Positions 19,954 through 28,750 of a DNA stretch of 34,545 nucleotides are shown here, in pieces; positions within the stretch are counted from its first letter, which is position 1, and the number at the start of each line of letters is the position of its first letter. Position numbers and translations under genes: made by a program. The stretch lies in assembly GCA_013695685.1 (NCBI GenBank), contig JACCZY010000177.1, forward strand, positions 1 to 34,545. Reading direction: 5' to 3'. The notes under the pieces are model-generated. The model was not told where the DNA came from, searched no databases, and saw nothing but the letters and a program-made list of their open reading frames with translations. The DNA comes from Geodermatophilaceae bacterium. GTDB taxonomy: Bacteria > Actinomycetota > Actinomycetes > Mycobacteriales > Geodermatophilaceae.

Positions 19954-21627
19954 TCAGAGCAGGCGGCGGTCATCCGGGTGGACGACGCGCAGCCAGCGGA
20001 ACCCGTACCCCTCAAGCATGATCTCGGCGGATCCGTTTTGGGCCACCGCGGTGCTGCCATGGCAGAGCAGGTCGACCAGGGTGGCGGAGGAGTCCAGGCC
20101 GGCCAGCGTGAGCGGGACGGTCAGCGGCTCCGGGCCGAGGTTGTGTACGGCGATCAGGCAGGCGCTGTCCCAGGTGCACGAGTGCGCCAGCACGGCGTCG
20201 TAGGGCTGCTCCAGCACCGCGAAACGGCCCCAGCCCAACTCGGGGCAGTCCCGGTAGCGCCGGATCAGCAAGGTCATGAAATGCAACAGGGAGTCCGGGT
20301 CGCGGCGCTGGGCGTCGACGTTGACGTGTTCCGGTGAGAACCCGCCCTCGACCACCGGACCGGCCAACCGTGACGGCGCGGCGGTGGAGAAGCCGCCATT
20401 CTTCTGCGCCGTCCATTGCATCGGCGTACGTACTGCCAGTCGACCCCCGGCCGCAAGGTTCTCGCCCATGCCGATCTCCTCGCCGTAGAAGAGGACCGGG
20501 GTACCCGGGAGGGAGAAGAGCAGGCTGTAGACCATGCGGATCCGGCGCGGGTCTCCGTTGAGCATCGGCGGGAGCCGACGTGTGAGCCCGCGGCCGTAGA
20601 CCTGCATTTCAGGCTCGGGGCCGAAGGCATCGAAGACCTCCTGACGCTCGGCCTCGCTGAGCTTGTCCAACGTCAGCTCGTCATGGTTGCGCACGAACGT
20701 CGCCCACTGGCTGTCCGGAGACGTCGTCGGTCTGCTCAGCAGTGCCGAGGCCAGCGGCCGGGCGTCACGTCGGGCCAGGGACAGGTACATCTGCTGCATG
20801 GCGATGAAGTCGAACTGCATGGTCAGTTCGTCGCCGTCGGTGCCACCGAAGAATTTCAGTTGCTCCTCGTGGGGCAGGTTGACCTCACCGAGCAGCACTG
20901 CATCCCCGACGCGACGGCCCATGAACGATCGCAGCGCCCGGAGGTACTCGTGCGGTTCGGGGAAGCTGACCTCGCCACCGTCCACCCCGAGCGTCTCCAG
21001 GAAGAACGGAACGGCGTCCACCCGGAAACCGGACAACCCCATCTCCAACCAGAACCCCATGACTTTCGCGATCTCGTTGCGTACGGCGGGATTGGCCACG
21101 TTCAGGTCGGGCTGCTGTCGGTAGAAGCGGTGCAGGTAGTGCTGGCCGGCGCGCTCGTCGTAGGTCCAGACGCTGTCCTCCTGGTCCGGGAACGTCGGAG
21201 CGGTCTGGTCGGCCGGTGGCTCGTCCCGCCAGACGTAGTAGTCGCGGTACGGCGAGGAGCGGCTGGCCCGGGCCGAGCGGAACCACGGGTGCCGGTGCGA
21301 GGTGTGGTTCACGACGAGGTCGGCGATCACCCGCATGCCCCGATCCTTGGCTGTCCGGATCGCTTCGACGAGGTCGCCGTGAGTGCCCAGCCGGGAGTCC
21401 ACACCGTAGAAGTCGGTGATGTCGTAGCCGTCGTCACGGTCGGGCGTCGGGTAGAACGGCATCAGCCACAGGCAGGTGACGCCGAGGCTGTTGAGGTAGT
21501 CGATCCGCTGGGCCAGGCCCTGCAGGTCTCCGGTGCCGTCGCCGTTCCAGTCCAGGAAGGTCTCGACGTCCAGGCAGTAGACGACGGCGGTCTTCCACCA
21601 CAGGTCGCTGGTGTCGGAGACCCTCAC
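19954..21627 (-). CDS. GH13 alpha-amylase / trehalose synthase-like protein
   Basis: WWKTAVVYCLDVETFLDWNGDGTGDLQGLAQRIDYLNSLGVTCLWLMPFYPTPDRDDGYDITDF, GFRVDAVPF (nucleophile), LLGEVNLPHEE (acid/base), VRNHDELTLDKLS. GTG start. Confidence 0.93.
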   Translation of the reverse strand: MRVSDTSDLWWKTAVVYCLDVETFLDWNGDGTGDLQGLAQRIDYLNSLGVTCLWLMPFYPTPDRDDGYDITDFYGVDSRLGTHGDLVEAIRTAKDRGMRVIADLVVNHTSHRHPWFRSARASRSSPYRDYYVWRDEPPADQTAPTFPDQEDSVWTYDERAGQHYLHRFYRQQPDLNVANPAVRNEIAKVMGFWLEMGLSGFRVDAVPFFLETLGVDGGEVSFPEPHEYLRALRSFMGRRVGDAVLLGEVNLPHEEQLKFFGGTDGDELTMQFDFIAMQQMYLSLARRDARPLASALLSRPTTSPDSQWATFVRNHDELTLDKLSEAERQEVFDAFGPEPEMQVYGRGLTRRLPPMLNGDPRRIRMVYSLLFSLPGTPVLFYGEEIGMGENLAAGGRLAVRTPMQWTAQKNGGFSTAAPSRLAGPVVEGGFSPEHVNVDAQRRDPDSLLHFMTLLIRRYRDCPELGWGRFAVLEQPYDAVLAHSCTWDSACLIAVHNLGPEPLTVPLTLAGLDSSATLVDLLCHGSTAVAQNGSAEIMLEGYGFRWLRVVHPDDRRLL

Positions 21628-22619
21628 GTCGCAACCTCCACGGTGACAGGATTCCGGGCTGTCACGTCGAGCTGTGGCAGCACCTTCGAGCCGAAGACAT
21701 CGATGAACTCACGCTGGTCCTGACCGACGTGATGCAGGTAGATCTCGTCGAAGCCGATGTCCACCAGCCCGTGCAGCCACTGCGCGTGCCGGCCCGGATC
21801 GGCCGAGATGAGCACGGTGTCATGCATCGCCTCCGGTGGCACGTGCTTGGCTGCCTCGTCGAAGGTGCCGGCCGAATCAACGTCCCAGCACAGCGGTGGG
21901 GCGAACACGTTCGTGCGCCACTGGTCGTGCGCGATACGCAGCGCGGCGTCCTCGGTGGCCGCGTAGGACAGGTGCACCTGGACAGACAGGGTGCCCCTCC
22001 CGCCGGCGCCTCGGTAGGCCTCGACCATCGCCCGGAGCTTGTCAGCCGGCTGGGCGATAGTGACCAGACCATCAGCCCACCCCGCGACCCATCGAGCTGT
22101 CTGCAGGCTCACCGCCGCGCCGATCAGCGGCGGCGGCTGTTCGGGACGAGTCCACAGCCGGGCGCGGTCGACGGTGACCAACCCGTCATGGCTGACCTCC
22201 TCGCCGGCGAAGAGCGCCCGGATCACCTCCACGCATTCGCCCAGCCGGGCGTTGCGCACATCCTTGCGCGGCCAGGCGGCACCGGTGATGTGCTCGTTGG
22301 ATGCCTCGCCGCTGCCCAGTGCCACCCAGAACCGGCCCGGGTACATCGCCTCCAGGGTCGCGGCCGCCTGCGCGATGATCGCCGGGTGATAGCGCTGGCC
22401 GGGAGCGTTGACCACGCCGAAGGGCAGGCTGGTCGCCTGCAGGGCTGCACCCAGCCACGACCAGGCGAAGGCCGAATGCCCCTGCCGTTCGCTCCACGGA
22501 GAATAGTGATCCGAGCACATCGCGGCGGTGAAGCCGGCCTCTTCCGCGGCCCGCACGGCCTCAAGCAGCACCGCAGGGTGGATCTGCTCGTGCGACGCAT
22601 GGAGCCCGACGACAGTCAT
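21624..22619 (-). CDS. LLM (luciferase-like) class flavin/F420 oxidoreductase
   Basis: MTVVGLHASHEQIHPAVLLEAVRAAEEAGFTAAMCSDHYSPWSERQGHSAFAWSWLGAALQATSLPFGVVNAPGQRYHPAIIAQAAATLEAMYPGRFWVALGSGEASNEHITG; ATG at 22619. Resembles the group TIGRFAM calls TIGR03885 (from memory). Confidence 0.9.
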   Translation of the reverse strand: MTVVGLHASHEQIHPAVLLEAVRAAEEAGFTAAMCSDHYSPWSERQGHSAFAWSWLGAALQATSLPFGVVNAPGQRYHPAIIAQAAATLEAMYPGRFWVALGSGEASNEHITGAAWPRKDVRNARLGECVEVIRALFAGEEVSHDGLVTVDRARLWTRPEQPPPLIGAAVSLQTARWVAGWADGLVTIAQPADKLRAMVEAYRGAGGRGTLSVQVHLSYAATEDAALRIAHDQWRTNVFAPPLCWDVDSAGTFDEAAKHVPPEAMHDTVLISADPGRHAQWLHGLVDIGFDEIYLHHVGQDQREFIDVFGSKVLPQLDVTARNPVTVEVAT

Positions 22620-23245
22620 GGCGCGAGGCGGATCACACCGTAGTCGTATCCCTTGCGCCGGTAGACGACGCTGGCCCGGTCGGTGTCCTTGCACAGGAAG
22701 AGAAAGAAATCGTGGCCGACGAGCTCCATCTCCAATAGCGCCTGGTCGATGGTCATCGGCTCGCTGGGGTGCTCTTTCTCGCGCACGATCTGTCCCGGCG
22801 CATGATCGTCGGGGCTCAGCCCGTCCGGGGCATACCCATCCCCACCGCCGCCGGGTTCGGCGTCGACGGGCAACTCCTCGAGCAGCGCGGTCACGGTGTC
22901 CCCGGTCGCCGCGTGGACCGACGTCGGCGTGTGCCGGCCGTGGTGCACCCGCCGCCGGTCGGCACCTCGGCGCAGGCGGGCCTCGAGCTTGGCTACCGCA
23001 TTGTCCAGGGCGGAGTAGAAGTCCGCTGCGCAGGCCTCGGAGCGCACCACGGGGCCGCGCGAGGTGCAGGTGATCTCCACCCGCTGACAGGCATCTGATT
23101 GACGACGGTTCTTCTCGTGAGTGAGCTCGACATCCACGCCGATCAGCTTGTGGTCGTACCGCTCGATCCGGCTCAGCTTGTCGGCCACATGCTGGCGATA
23201 GTGGTCCGGCACCTCGACGTTGCGTCCCCGGACGACGATATTCAT
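22616..23245 (-). CDS. hpf: Ribosome hibernation-promoting factor, long form (HPF/RaiA)
   Basis: MNIVVRGRNVEVPDHYRQHVADKLSRIERYDHKLIGVDVEL...C-terminal PMTIDQALLEMELVGHDFFLFLCKDTDRASVVYRRKGYDYGVIRL. ATG at 23245. Confidence 0.96.
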   Translation of the reverse strand: MNIVVRGRNVEVPDHYRQHVADKLSRIERYDHKLIGVDVELTHEKNRRQSDACQRVEITCTSRGPVVRSEACAADFYSALDNAVAKLEARLRRGADRRRVHHGRHTPTSVHAATGDTVTALLEELPVDAEPGGGGDGYAPDGLSPDDHAPGQIVREKEHPSEPMTIDQALLEMELVGHDFFLFLCKDTDRASVVYRRKGYDYGVIRLAP

Positions 23246-23324
23246 CTGTTGCCTCGAGCAACGGTGTCCATACGTTCGCCTCCAGTCCCACTGTGCTGGT
23301 CCCCCGACGCTAGTCCCTCGGCTC

Positions 23325-24029
23325 TCACCCGGACAGTCGATCTCCGCTCCGTCGGGTTGTTCCGGCAACCGCCGCGGCGCTGACCTGCAATCCCATCTCG
23401 CCCAGCGCCAGCGCGCACCGGGTGAGGGTCGTCCCCGTCGTCACCACGTCATCCACCAGGACGACGCAGGCGCCGGCGGCCAGCCGCCGGGTGTTCGCGC
23501 CGGCCGCGAACACCCCGTCCAGGTTGCGGGCCCGCTCGGCGGCGCTCAGCCCGGCGGAGTCCTGCGGCGTACGCAGCAGCCGCAACGCCGGCAACACTGT
23601 GACCGGGCGTCCGGCCCGTTGCAGTTCGACGGTCGTACGCCGTGCCAGCAGGCGCATGTGGTCACCGCCCCTGCGCCGCACGGCAGCTCGGGTCGAGGGC
23701 ACCGGCACGAGCAGCACGGCACCTGATCCGGGCGCCGCAGCCGCGACGGCACCGGCAAGCGCGGCTCCCAGCAGCGGCAACAGGTCACTCCGCCCGCGCT
23801 CCTTGACTGCGAGCACCGCAGAGCGCAGCACCGCGTCGTACCGACCCGCCACCCACGTCGGGGGGAATCGTGGCGGGCACGGGTCCGGAGTAAAGGCGCG
23901 TGGCTCGCCGGTCGCAGCCCAGCACGTGACACACACGGTGTCGCCCGGCCGACAGCATCCCAGGCACGACCGCGGCAAGGCCAGATCGGTCACCGCCGCG
24001 GCCAGCAACGTCAGGAGCCTGGTCACCAC
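23325..24029 (-). CDS. ComF family phosphoribosyltransferase-like protein
   Basis: Zn-binding CLGCCRPGDTVCVTC and PRTase motif ACVVLVDDVVTTGTTLTRCALAL. Confidence 0.92.
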   Translation of the reverse strand: MVTRLLTLLAAAVTDLALPRSCLGCCRPGDTVCVTCWAATGEPRAFTPDPCPPRFPPTWVAGRYDAVLRSAVLAVKERGRSDLLPLLGAALAGAVAAAAPGSGAVLLVPVPSTRAAVRRRGGDHMRLLARRTTVELQRAGRPVTVLPALRLLRTPQDSAGLSAAERARNLDGVFAAGANTRRLAAGACVVLVDDVVTTGTTLTRCALALGEMGLQVSAAAVAGTTRRSGDRLSG

Positions 24030-24089
24030 TCGACAATCACCGATGTCAGGCCGCGGCGACAGTCTTCCTGCGGGTCTGTGGACTCCCGA

Positions 24090-25805
24090 TCAGCCTGGGT
24101 AGAACGGGGCAGTTCCGGGGAAGAACGGCTCCCCCCGCACCAGCGTGGTCCACGTCGTGTCGTCCAGTTGGTACATCGTCCCGCCCGCCGAGGCGAGCGC
24201 GGGTCGCCCCGGAGCGGCGGCGATGCCCGTGGCCTCGTCCGGCAGATTATCCAGTGGCTGCGCCGTCAGCACCGCGCCATCGATGGAAACCAGCCACGGC
24301 TTGCTGCGGCCGTCGGCCGGGTCGGTGGCCAGGAAGAGAAGCTGGGTCGCTGTCGCCCACGCGACGTCGACGACGTCGCGCAGACCGGTCCGCAGCGGCA
24401 TGAACCCGGACAGCTGCACCGTCGAGCCGCTGCGGGCGACGCGGGCGACGTACAGGCTGGACACGCCGGCTCCGCCGGCCACGACGGCCACCCGCGTGCC
24501 GTCGCGGGACATCTGCAGCGAGCGGATCGGACCGCGGTCACCGAGATCGGATGTCGTGACGACCTGCGGCAGTGCACCGGAGGGAACCCGTACCACCTCG
24601 CGGCCGTCCCGGACCGTCCACACCTCCTGGCTCGGTTCCACCCACGTCGGCGGGGTGAAGGACCGGCCGGTGAGGACCGGCGCGAGCACCCCGCCGTAGT
24701 CACCGATCAACAGAGTGGATCCGGTCGAGGAGTCGCTCACGCCGGCCAGCCTGGTCTGCTCCGCCGACGCGCCGGCGGACGTCAGGGCATAAGCGCCCTC
24801 ACCCGCCGGACCGGGTACCGGCCGGCCGTCGACGGTCCGCACCGCGCCTTCGGCGATGTAGTGCCCGACCAAGTCGGCAGGAACGAAGTCCGGATCATAG
24901 GACTGCCAGTTGTCGCTTCCCTGAATCGCCCCCGCCCCCGGGACGGTCAGCGGCTCGCCGTCGCTGCGCAGGGTCAACTGGGTGATGGACAGCTGCTTCA
25001 GGGTCCAGATCAGCTGGGCCGACAGTCGCTGGAGGGACGCCGGACTTCGCTCCCCGAGGCCGGTCAGGTTGACCTCGATGTCGCGGACCTCCTGGACGTT
25101 GCTGGCCAGTCCCACATCCGGGCCGAACTCGGTGGTCACCGCCGGGGCAAGGAACGGCGACGGCCCATCCAGCAGCTTCTCGACCAAGGAGTTGGCACGG
25201 GCGACCGACCCGGACAGCAGGAACCGGGGATCGGGGACGACCTTCGTCCCGGTCGGATCCAGGAAGTAGAGGTTGTACTGCACGTATGCCCGGCGGAAGT
25301 CCTCGACGCGGAGGATCACACCCGGTGGTGGGTTGTCGATGCGCCACTGCCCGTCGACTCGCACCAGGCTGAGCACCTGCCGCAGTTCCTCGTCGAAACT
25401 CGTGTACACGCCGTCTGCGTCGACCCGTCCGACGATCCGCCCGGTGAGCGTCACCTGAGCCCCGTCGGGGGTCGGTACGGCGGCGAAGTTCCGCTCGATC
25501 ACCGTCACCCCGGCGTCGTCGGTCCAGTCCTCCGCGGCCTGCGGGGACAGGTACTGCCGTGCCACCGGACGGCTGCGGGCGTTGCTCGCCGACGCGGCGA
25601 GGAAGCCGCGGACCACCTCGTCGGGCTGCTGACCCGCCCTCGGCGCCAGCGCCTCGATCTCACCGCCGGGGTCGACCAGGGAGCCGTCGTCGACGACTGT
25701 GACCGGGATCGGATCGGAACCGGCCGGGATACCGACGCATCCGGACAGGGTCACGGCCAGGACGCCGGCAACGGCCGCAACCGCCGCCCTGGCACGGCGC
25801 ATCAT
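24090..25805 (-). CDS. lpqB: LpqB family lipoprotein (MtrAB-associated)
   Basis: Lipobox VLAVTLSGC, GerMN-like region and C-terminal propeller-like domain; located downstream of mtrB. Confidence 0.93.
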   Translation of the reverse strand: MMRRARAAVAAVAGVLAVTLSGCVGIPAGSDPIPVTVVDDGSLVDPGGEIEALAPRAGQQPDEVVRGFLAASASNARSRPVARQYLSPQAAEDWTDDAGVTVIERNFAAVPTPDGAQVTLTGRIVGRVDADGVYTSFDEELRQVLSLVRVDGQWRIDNPPPGVILRVEDFRRAYVQYNLYFLDPTGTKVVPDPRFLLSGSVARANSLVEKLLDGPSPFLAPAVTTEFGPDVGLASNVQEVRDIEVNLTGLGERSPASLQRLSAQLIWTLKQLSITQLTLRSDGEPLTVPGAGAIQGSDNWQSYDPDFVPADLVGHYIAEGAVRTVDGRPVPGPAGEGAYALTSAGASAEQTRLAGVSDSSTGSTLLIGDYGGVLAPVLTGRSFTPPTWVEPSQEVWTVRDGREVVRVPSGALPQVVTTSDLGDRGPIRSLQMSRDGTRVAVVAGGAGVSSLYVARVARSGSTVQLSGFMPLRTGLRDVVDVAWATATQLLFLATDPADGRSKPWLVSIDGAVLTAQPLDNLPDEATGIAAAPGRPALASAGGTMYQLDDTTWTTLVRGEPFFPGTAPFYPG

Positions 25806-27427
25806 GCGCGTTCCCCTGCGGTGGTGGCGGGCAGACGCGGCTGCGGGGAGAGCGGGAGCGGTGAGTGGGTGAGTTCAGCGCCGGACCTGATCGGCAGGGT
25901 CAGCCGGAACTGCGCCCCGTGCCCGGGTTCCCCCCATGCCTGCAGCCAGCCGCCGTGCAGACGCGCGTCCTCGAGGCTGATCGACAATCCCAGGCCGGTG
26001 CCGCCGAGGCCCTTGCTCCGGGACGGATCGGCCCGCCAGAACCGGCTGAAGACCTGGGCAGCCTCGCCCGGCTTGAGCCCGATGCCGTGGTCGCGGACGG
26101 TGATGGCCGCGGCATGCCCGTCGCCCGCGACTGCGATTTCGACGGGCAGCCCCTCCCCGTGCTCGACTGCATTGACGATCAGGTTGCGGACTATGCGCTC
26201 GACGCGGCGCGGATCGGCCTCGGCCATCACCACCGGCCCCCCGACAGCAACGACCAACTCGCTTCCCTGCCGAGCAGCTACCGAATGGGTGGCCGCGCAG
26301 ACCCGGTCCACCAGGGCCCGCAGGTCGGTGGGCTCCGCCTCGAGCACCGCCGCCCCGGCGTCGTACCGGCTGATCTCGAGCAGGTCGTTCAACAGCGCTT
26401 CGAAGCGGTTCACCTCGGCCTGCAGCAGTTCGGTGGAGCGGGCAACAGCCGGCGGGAAGTCCTCCCGGGAGGCGTACAGCACGTCCGCTGCCATCCGGAC
26501 CGTCGTCAGCGGCGTGCGCAATTCGTGTGACACGTCGCTGGTGAAGCGCTGCTGCAGCCGGGACAGCTGCTCCAGCTGCCGGATCTGCAGCTGCAGGCTC
26601 GCGGCCATGTCGTTGAAACTGGTGGCCAGGACAGCCAGGTCGTCCTCGCCACGAACTCTCATCCGATCCTCCAGCCGCCCCGATGCCAGCCGTTCGGCCG
26701 TCCTGGCGGCGTCGCGCACCGGCCGGACGACGAGCCGGGCGACCGTCGCCCCGATCCCCCCGACGAGCAGCACCAGTGCGATCCCCGAGAGCAGGACAGT
26801 GCCCTGGATCAGGGCCAGGCTGGTCTCCTCCTGATCCAGCGGGAACAGGTAGTACAGCTCGAAGTCGTCGATGCTGCTCGGGATCGGCGAACCGACGAGC
26901 AATGCCTTGCCGGAGCCGCCGTCGCCGAAGTCCACGGTGGCCAACTGGTAGCTCTGCACTCCGCCCTGCACCTCGGCACGCAACTCCGGCGGAACGCTCA
27001 GTGCCAGCGAGTTCAGCCGGGCTATCGGAATCGCGTCGTCGCCGACCCCGACGAACATCACGACGTCGAACCGACCGGCCGGACCACCGCGTTCGGCGAG
27101 TTGCTGCCGGGTGCGGTCCAGCGTGGTTCGCACGTCGTCACCGTTGATCGCATCCACCGCCGCCAGCTGCGATTCGGCGTACTGCAGCCCGTTGATGGAC
27201 TGGGCGATCGCCGCTGTCCGCTTGACCTTGAGAATCTGGTCGCGAATCTGGGTCAGCAGGATCAGGCCGATCACGATGACCACAACGCCGCACAAGAGCA
27301 CGGTCGTCACCGTGACCCGCTGCTGCAGGGACCGCCGCCAACGCCGGCGGACGCTCGCCGGTGCCGCGTGGAGGCGGGCGCGCCGCTCCGGCAACTCGCC
27401 GCTGACCCGCCCGGTCAGGTCTCGCAT
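25802..27427 (-). CDS. mtrB: Sensor histidine kinase MtrB
   Basis: TM helices, HAMP (RPVRDAARTAERLASGRLEDRMRV), SDVSHELRTPLTTVRMA (H box), NLIVNAVEHGEG, GLGGTGLGLSI. Confidence 0.96.
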   Translation of the reverse strand: MRDLTGRVSGELPERRARLHAAPASVRRRWRRSLQQRVTVTTVLLCGVVVIVIGLILLTQIRDQILKVKRTAAIAQSINGLQYAESQLAAVDAINGDDVRTTLDRTRQQLAERGGPAGRFDVVMFVGVGDDAIPIARLNSLALSVPPELRAEVQGGVQSYQLATVDFGDGGSGKALLVGSPIPSSIDDFELYYLFPLDQEETSLALIQGTVLLSGIALVLLVGGIGATVARLVVRPVRDAARTAERLASGRLEDRMRVRGEDDLAVLATSFNDMAASLQLQIRQLEQLSRLQQRFTSDVSHELRTPLTTVRMAADVLYASREDFPPAVARSTELLQAEVNRFEALLNDLLEISRYDAGAAVLEAEPTDLRALVDRVCAATHSVAARQGSELVVAVGGPVVMAEADPRRVERIVRNLIVNAVEHGEGLPVEIAVAGDGHAAAITVRDHGIGLKPGEAAQVFSRFWRADPSRSKGLGGTGLGLSISLEDARLHGGWLQAWGEPGHGAQFRLTLPIRSGAELTHSPLPLSPQPRLPATTAGERA

Positions 27428-27430
27428 GTG

Positions 27431-28108
27431 TTACTGGGATCCGGCCCGGTAGCCCACGCCGCGCACAGTCAGGACCACCGTAGGGTTCTCCGGGTCGAGT
27501 TCGACCTTCGACCGCAACCGCTGCACGTGCACGTTCACCAGGCGGGTGTCCGCGGCGTGGCGGTATCCCCACACCTGCTCGAGCAGTGCCTCACGGGTGA
27601 AGACTTGCTGCGGCTTGCGGCCCAGCGCCACCAGGAGGTCGAACTCCAATGGGGTCAGGGCGATCGGCTCGCCGTCGCGGGTCACCTGATGACCGAGCAC
27701 GTCGATGTCGAGATCACCGATGGAGAGGTTTTCCGCCTGCTCACTCTCACCGCGGCGCAGCTGGGCGCGGACCCGGGCGATCAGTTCCTTCGGTTTGAAC
27801 GGCTTGACCACGTAGTCGTCGGCACCCGATTCCAGGCCCAGCACGATGTCGATGGTGTCGGACTTGGCGGTGAGCATCACGATGGGGACCAGCGACTCGG
27901 CGCGGATCGCCCGGCACACGTCGATGCCGTTCGCGCCGGGCAGCATGAGGTCCAACAGGACCAGGTCGGGTCGGACGTCGCGGAAGGCGGTCACCGCCCG
28001 CAGGCCGTCCGCGACGAACGACGGCTCGAAGCCCTCGCCCCGCAGCACGATGCCGAGCATCTCCGCCAGAGCCGGATCGTCGTCGACCACGAGTACGCGC
28101 CCCTTCAT
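27431..28108 (-). CDS. mtrA: OmpR-family response regulator MtrA
   Basis: VLVVDDDPALAEMLGIVLRGEGFEPSFVADG...LVLLDLMLPGANGIDVC...KPFKPKELIARVRAQLRR; winged helix RLVNVHVQRLRSKVELDPENPTVVLTVRGVGYRAG. Confidence 0.98.
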   Translation of the reverse strand: MKGRVLVVDDDPALAEMLGIVLRGEGFEPSFVADGLRAVTAFRDVRPDLVLLDLMLPGANGIDVCRAIRAESLVPIVMLTAKSDTIDIVLGLESGADDYVVKPFKPKELIARVRAQLRRGESEQAENLSIGDLDIDVLGHQVTRDGEPIALTPLEFDLLVALGRKPQQVFTREALLEQVWGYRHAADTRLVNVHVQRLRSKVELDPENPTVVLTVRGVGYRAGSQ

Positions 28109-28123
28109 GCGCCCATCGTCCCA

Positions 28124-28747
28124 CTACCGAAGGTCATGCAGGGCCCGTCCGGGCGGCGAGTCCAACTCGGCCAGGCCGATCGAGGCGGCGGCGAGGACGA
28201 CGTCACCGGCGATGTGGACCGTCTCCCGCTCGGCGGTCTCCAGATCTATCCGCTCGTACGCCGACACCTCCACGACGCCGAGGTCGGCCCGGTGCGAGTC
28301 GGTACCGGTGAGCCGCCACTGCTGGTCGAGGCGACGTGCTCCCAACACATCCGACAGCTCGACGAGCCGGACCCGCAGCGGCTCCCCGGTTCGGGGCACC
28401 AACGCTGCGGTGGCGACGAGGAACGCCGGACTGACGCCGGTGAACCCTTGCGCCTGCTCACGTTCCTCACGCGCCTCGGCAGCGTTGGTGTCGCCGGGAC
28501 GGCGTACCCAAAGCAGCTCCCGGCCACTGACGCCCCCGCGCACCGACCAACCGCCTGAGCGAACGGACACCCGCAGCTGAAGGCCACCGACACCCAACGT
28601 CAGGTCCACCGAACCGACGTCGCGACCGTCCGGTGTGGACAGCTCTGAGACGTAGCGCCACCCGGAACCGCCTGCCGCGCAGCGAAACCGCTCCAGCAGC
28701 CGCACGACACCACCGGCTCCGAGGTGCTCGTATGTGCCGGCTGGCAT
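28124..28747 (-). CDS. Conserved actinobacterial hypothetical protein (207 aa)
   Basis: Complete ORF 3 bp after the stop of the upstream ahcY-like gene and 15 bp before mtrA; MPAGTYEHLGAGGVVRLLERFRCAAGGSGWRYVSELSTPDGRDVGSVDLTLGVGGLQLRVSVRSGGWSVRGG... Confidence 0.75.
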   Translation of the reverse strand: MPAGTYEHLGAGGVVRLLERFRCAAGGSGWRYVSELSTPDGRDVGSVDLTLGVGGLQLRVSVRSGGWSVRGGVSGRELLWVRRPGDTNAAEAREEREQAQGFTGVSPAFLVATAALVPRTGEPLRVRLVELSDVLGARRLDQQWRLTGTDSHRADLGVVEVSAYERIDLETAERETVHIAGDVVLAAASIGLAELDSPPGRALHDLR

Positions 28748-28750
28748 GTC

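Noticed and set aside
24078-26834. 918-aa plus-strand ORF
   Set aside because: Antisense to lpqB and mtrB; composition is Arg/Pro/Ser/His-rich and repetitive, typical of a GC-rich shadow frame.
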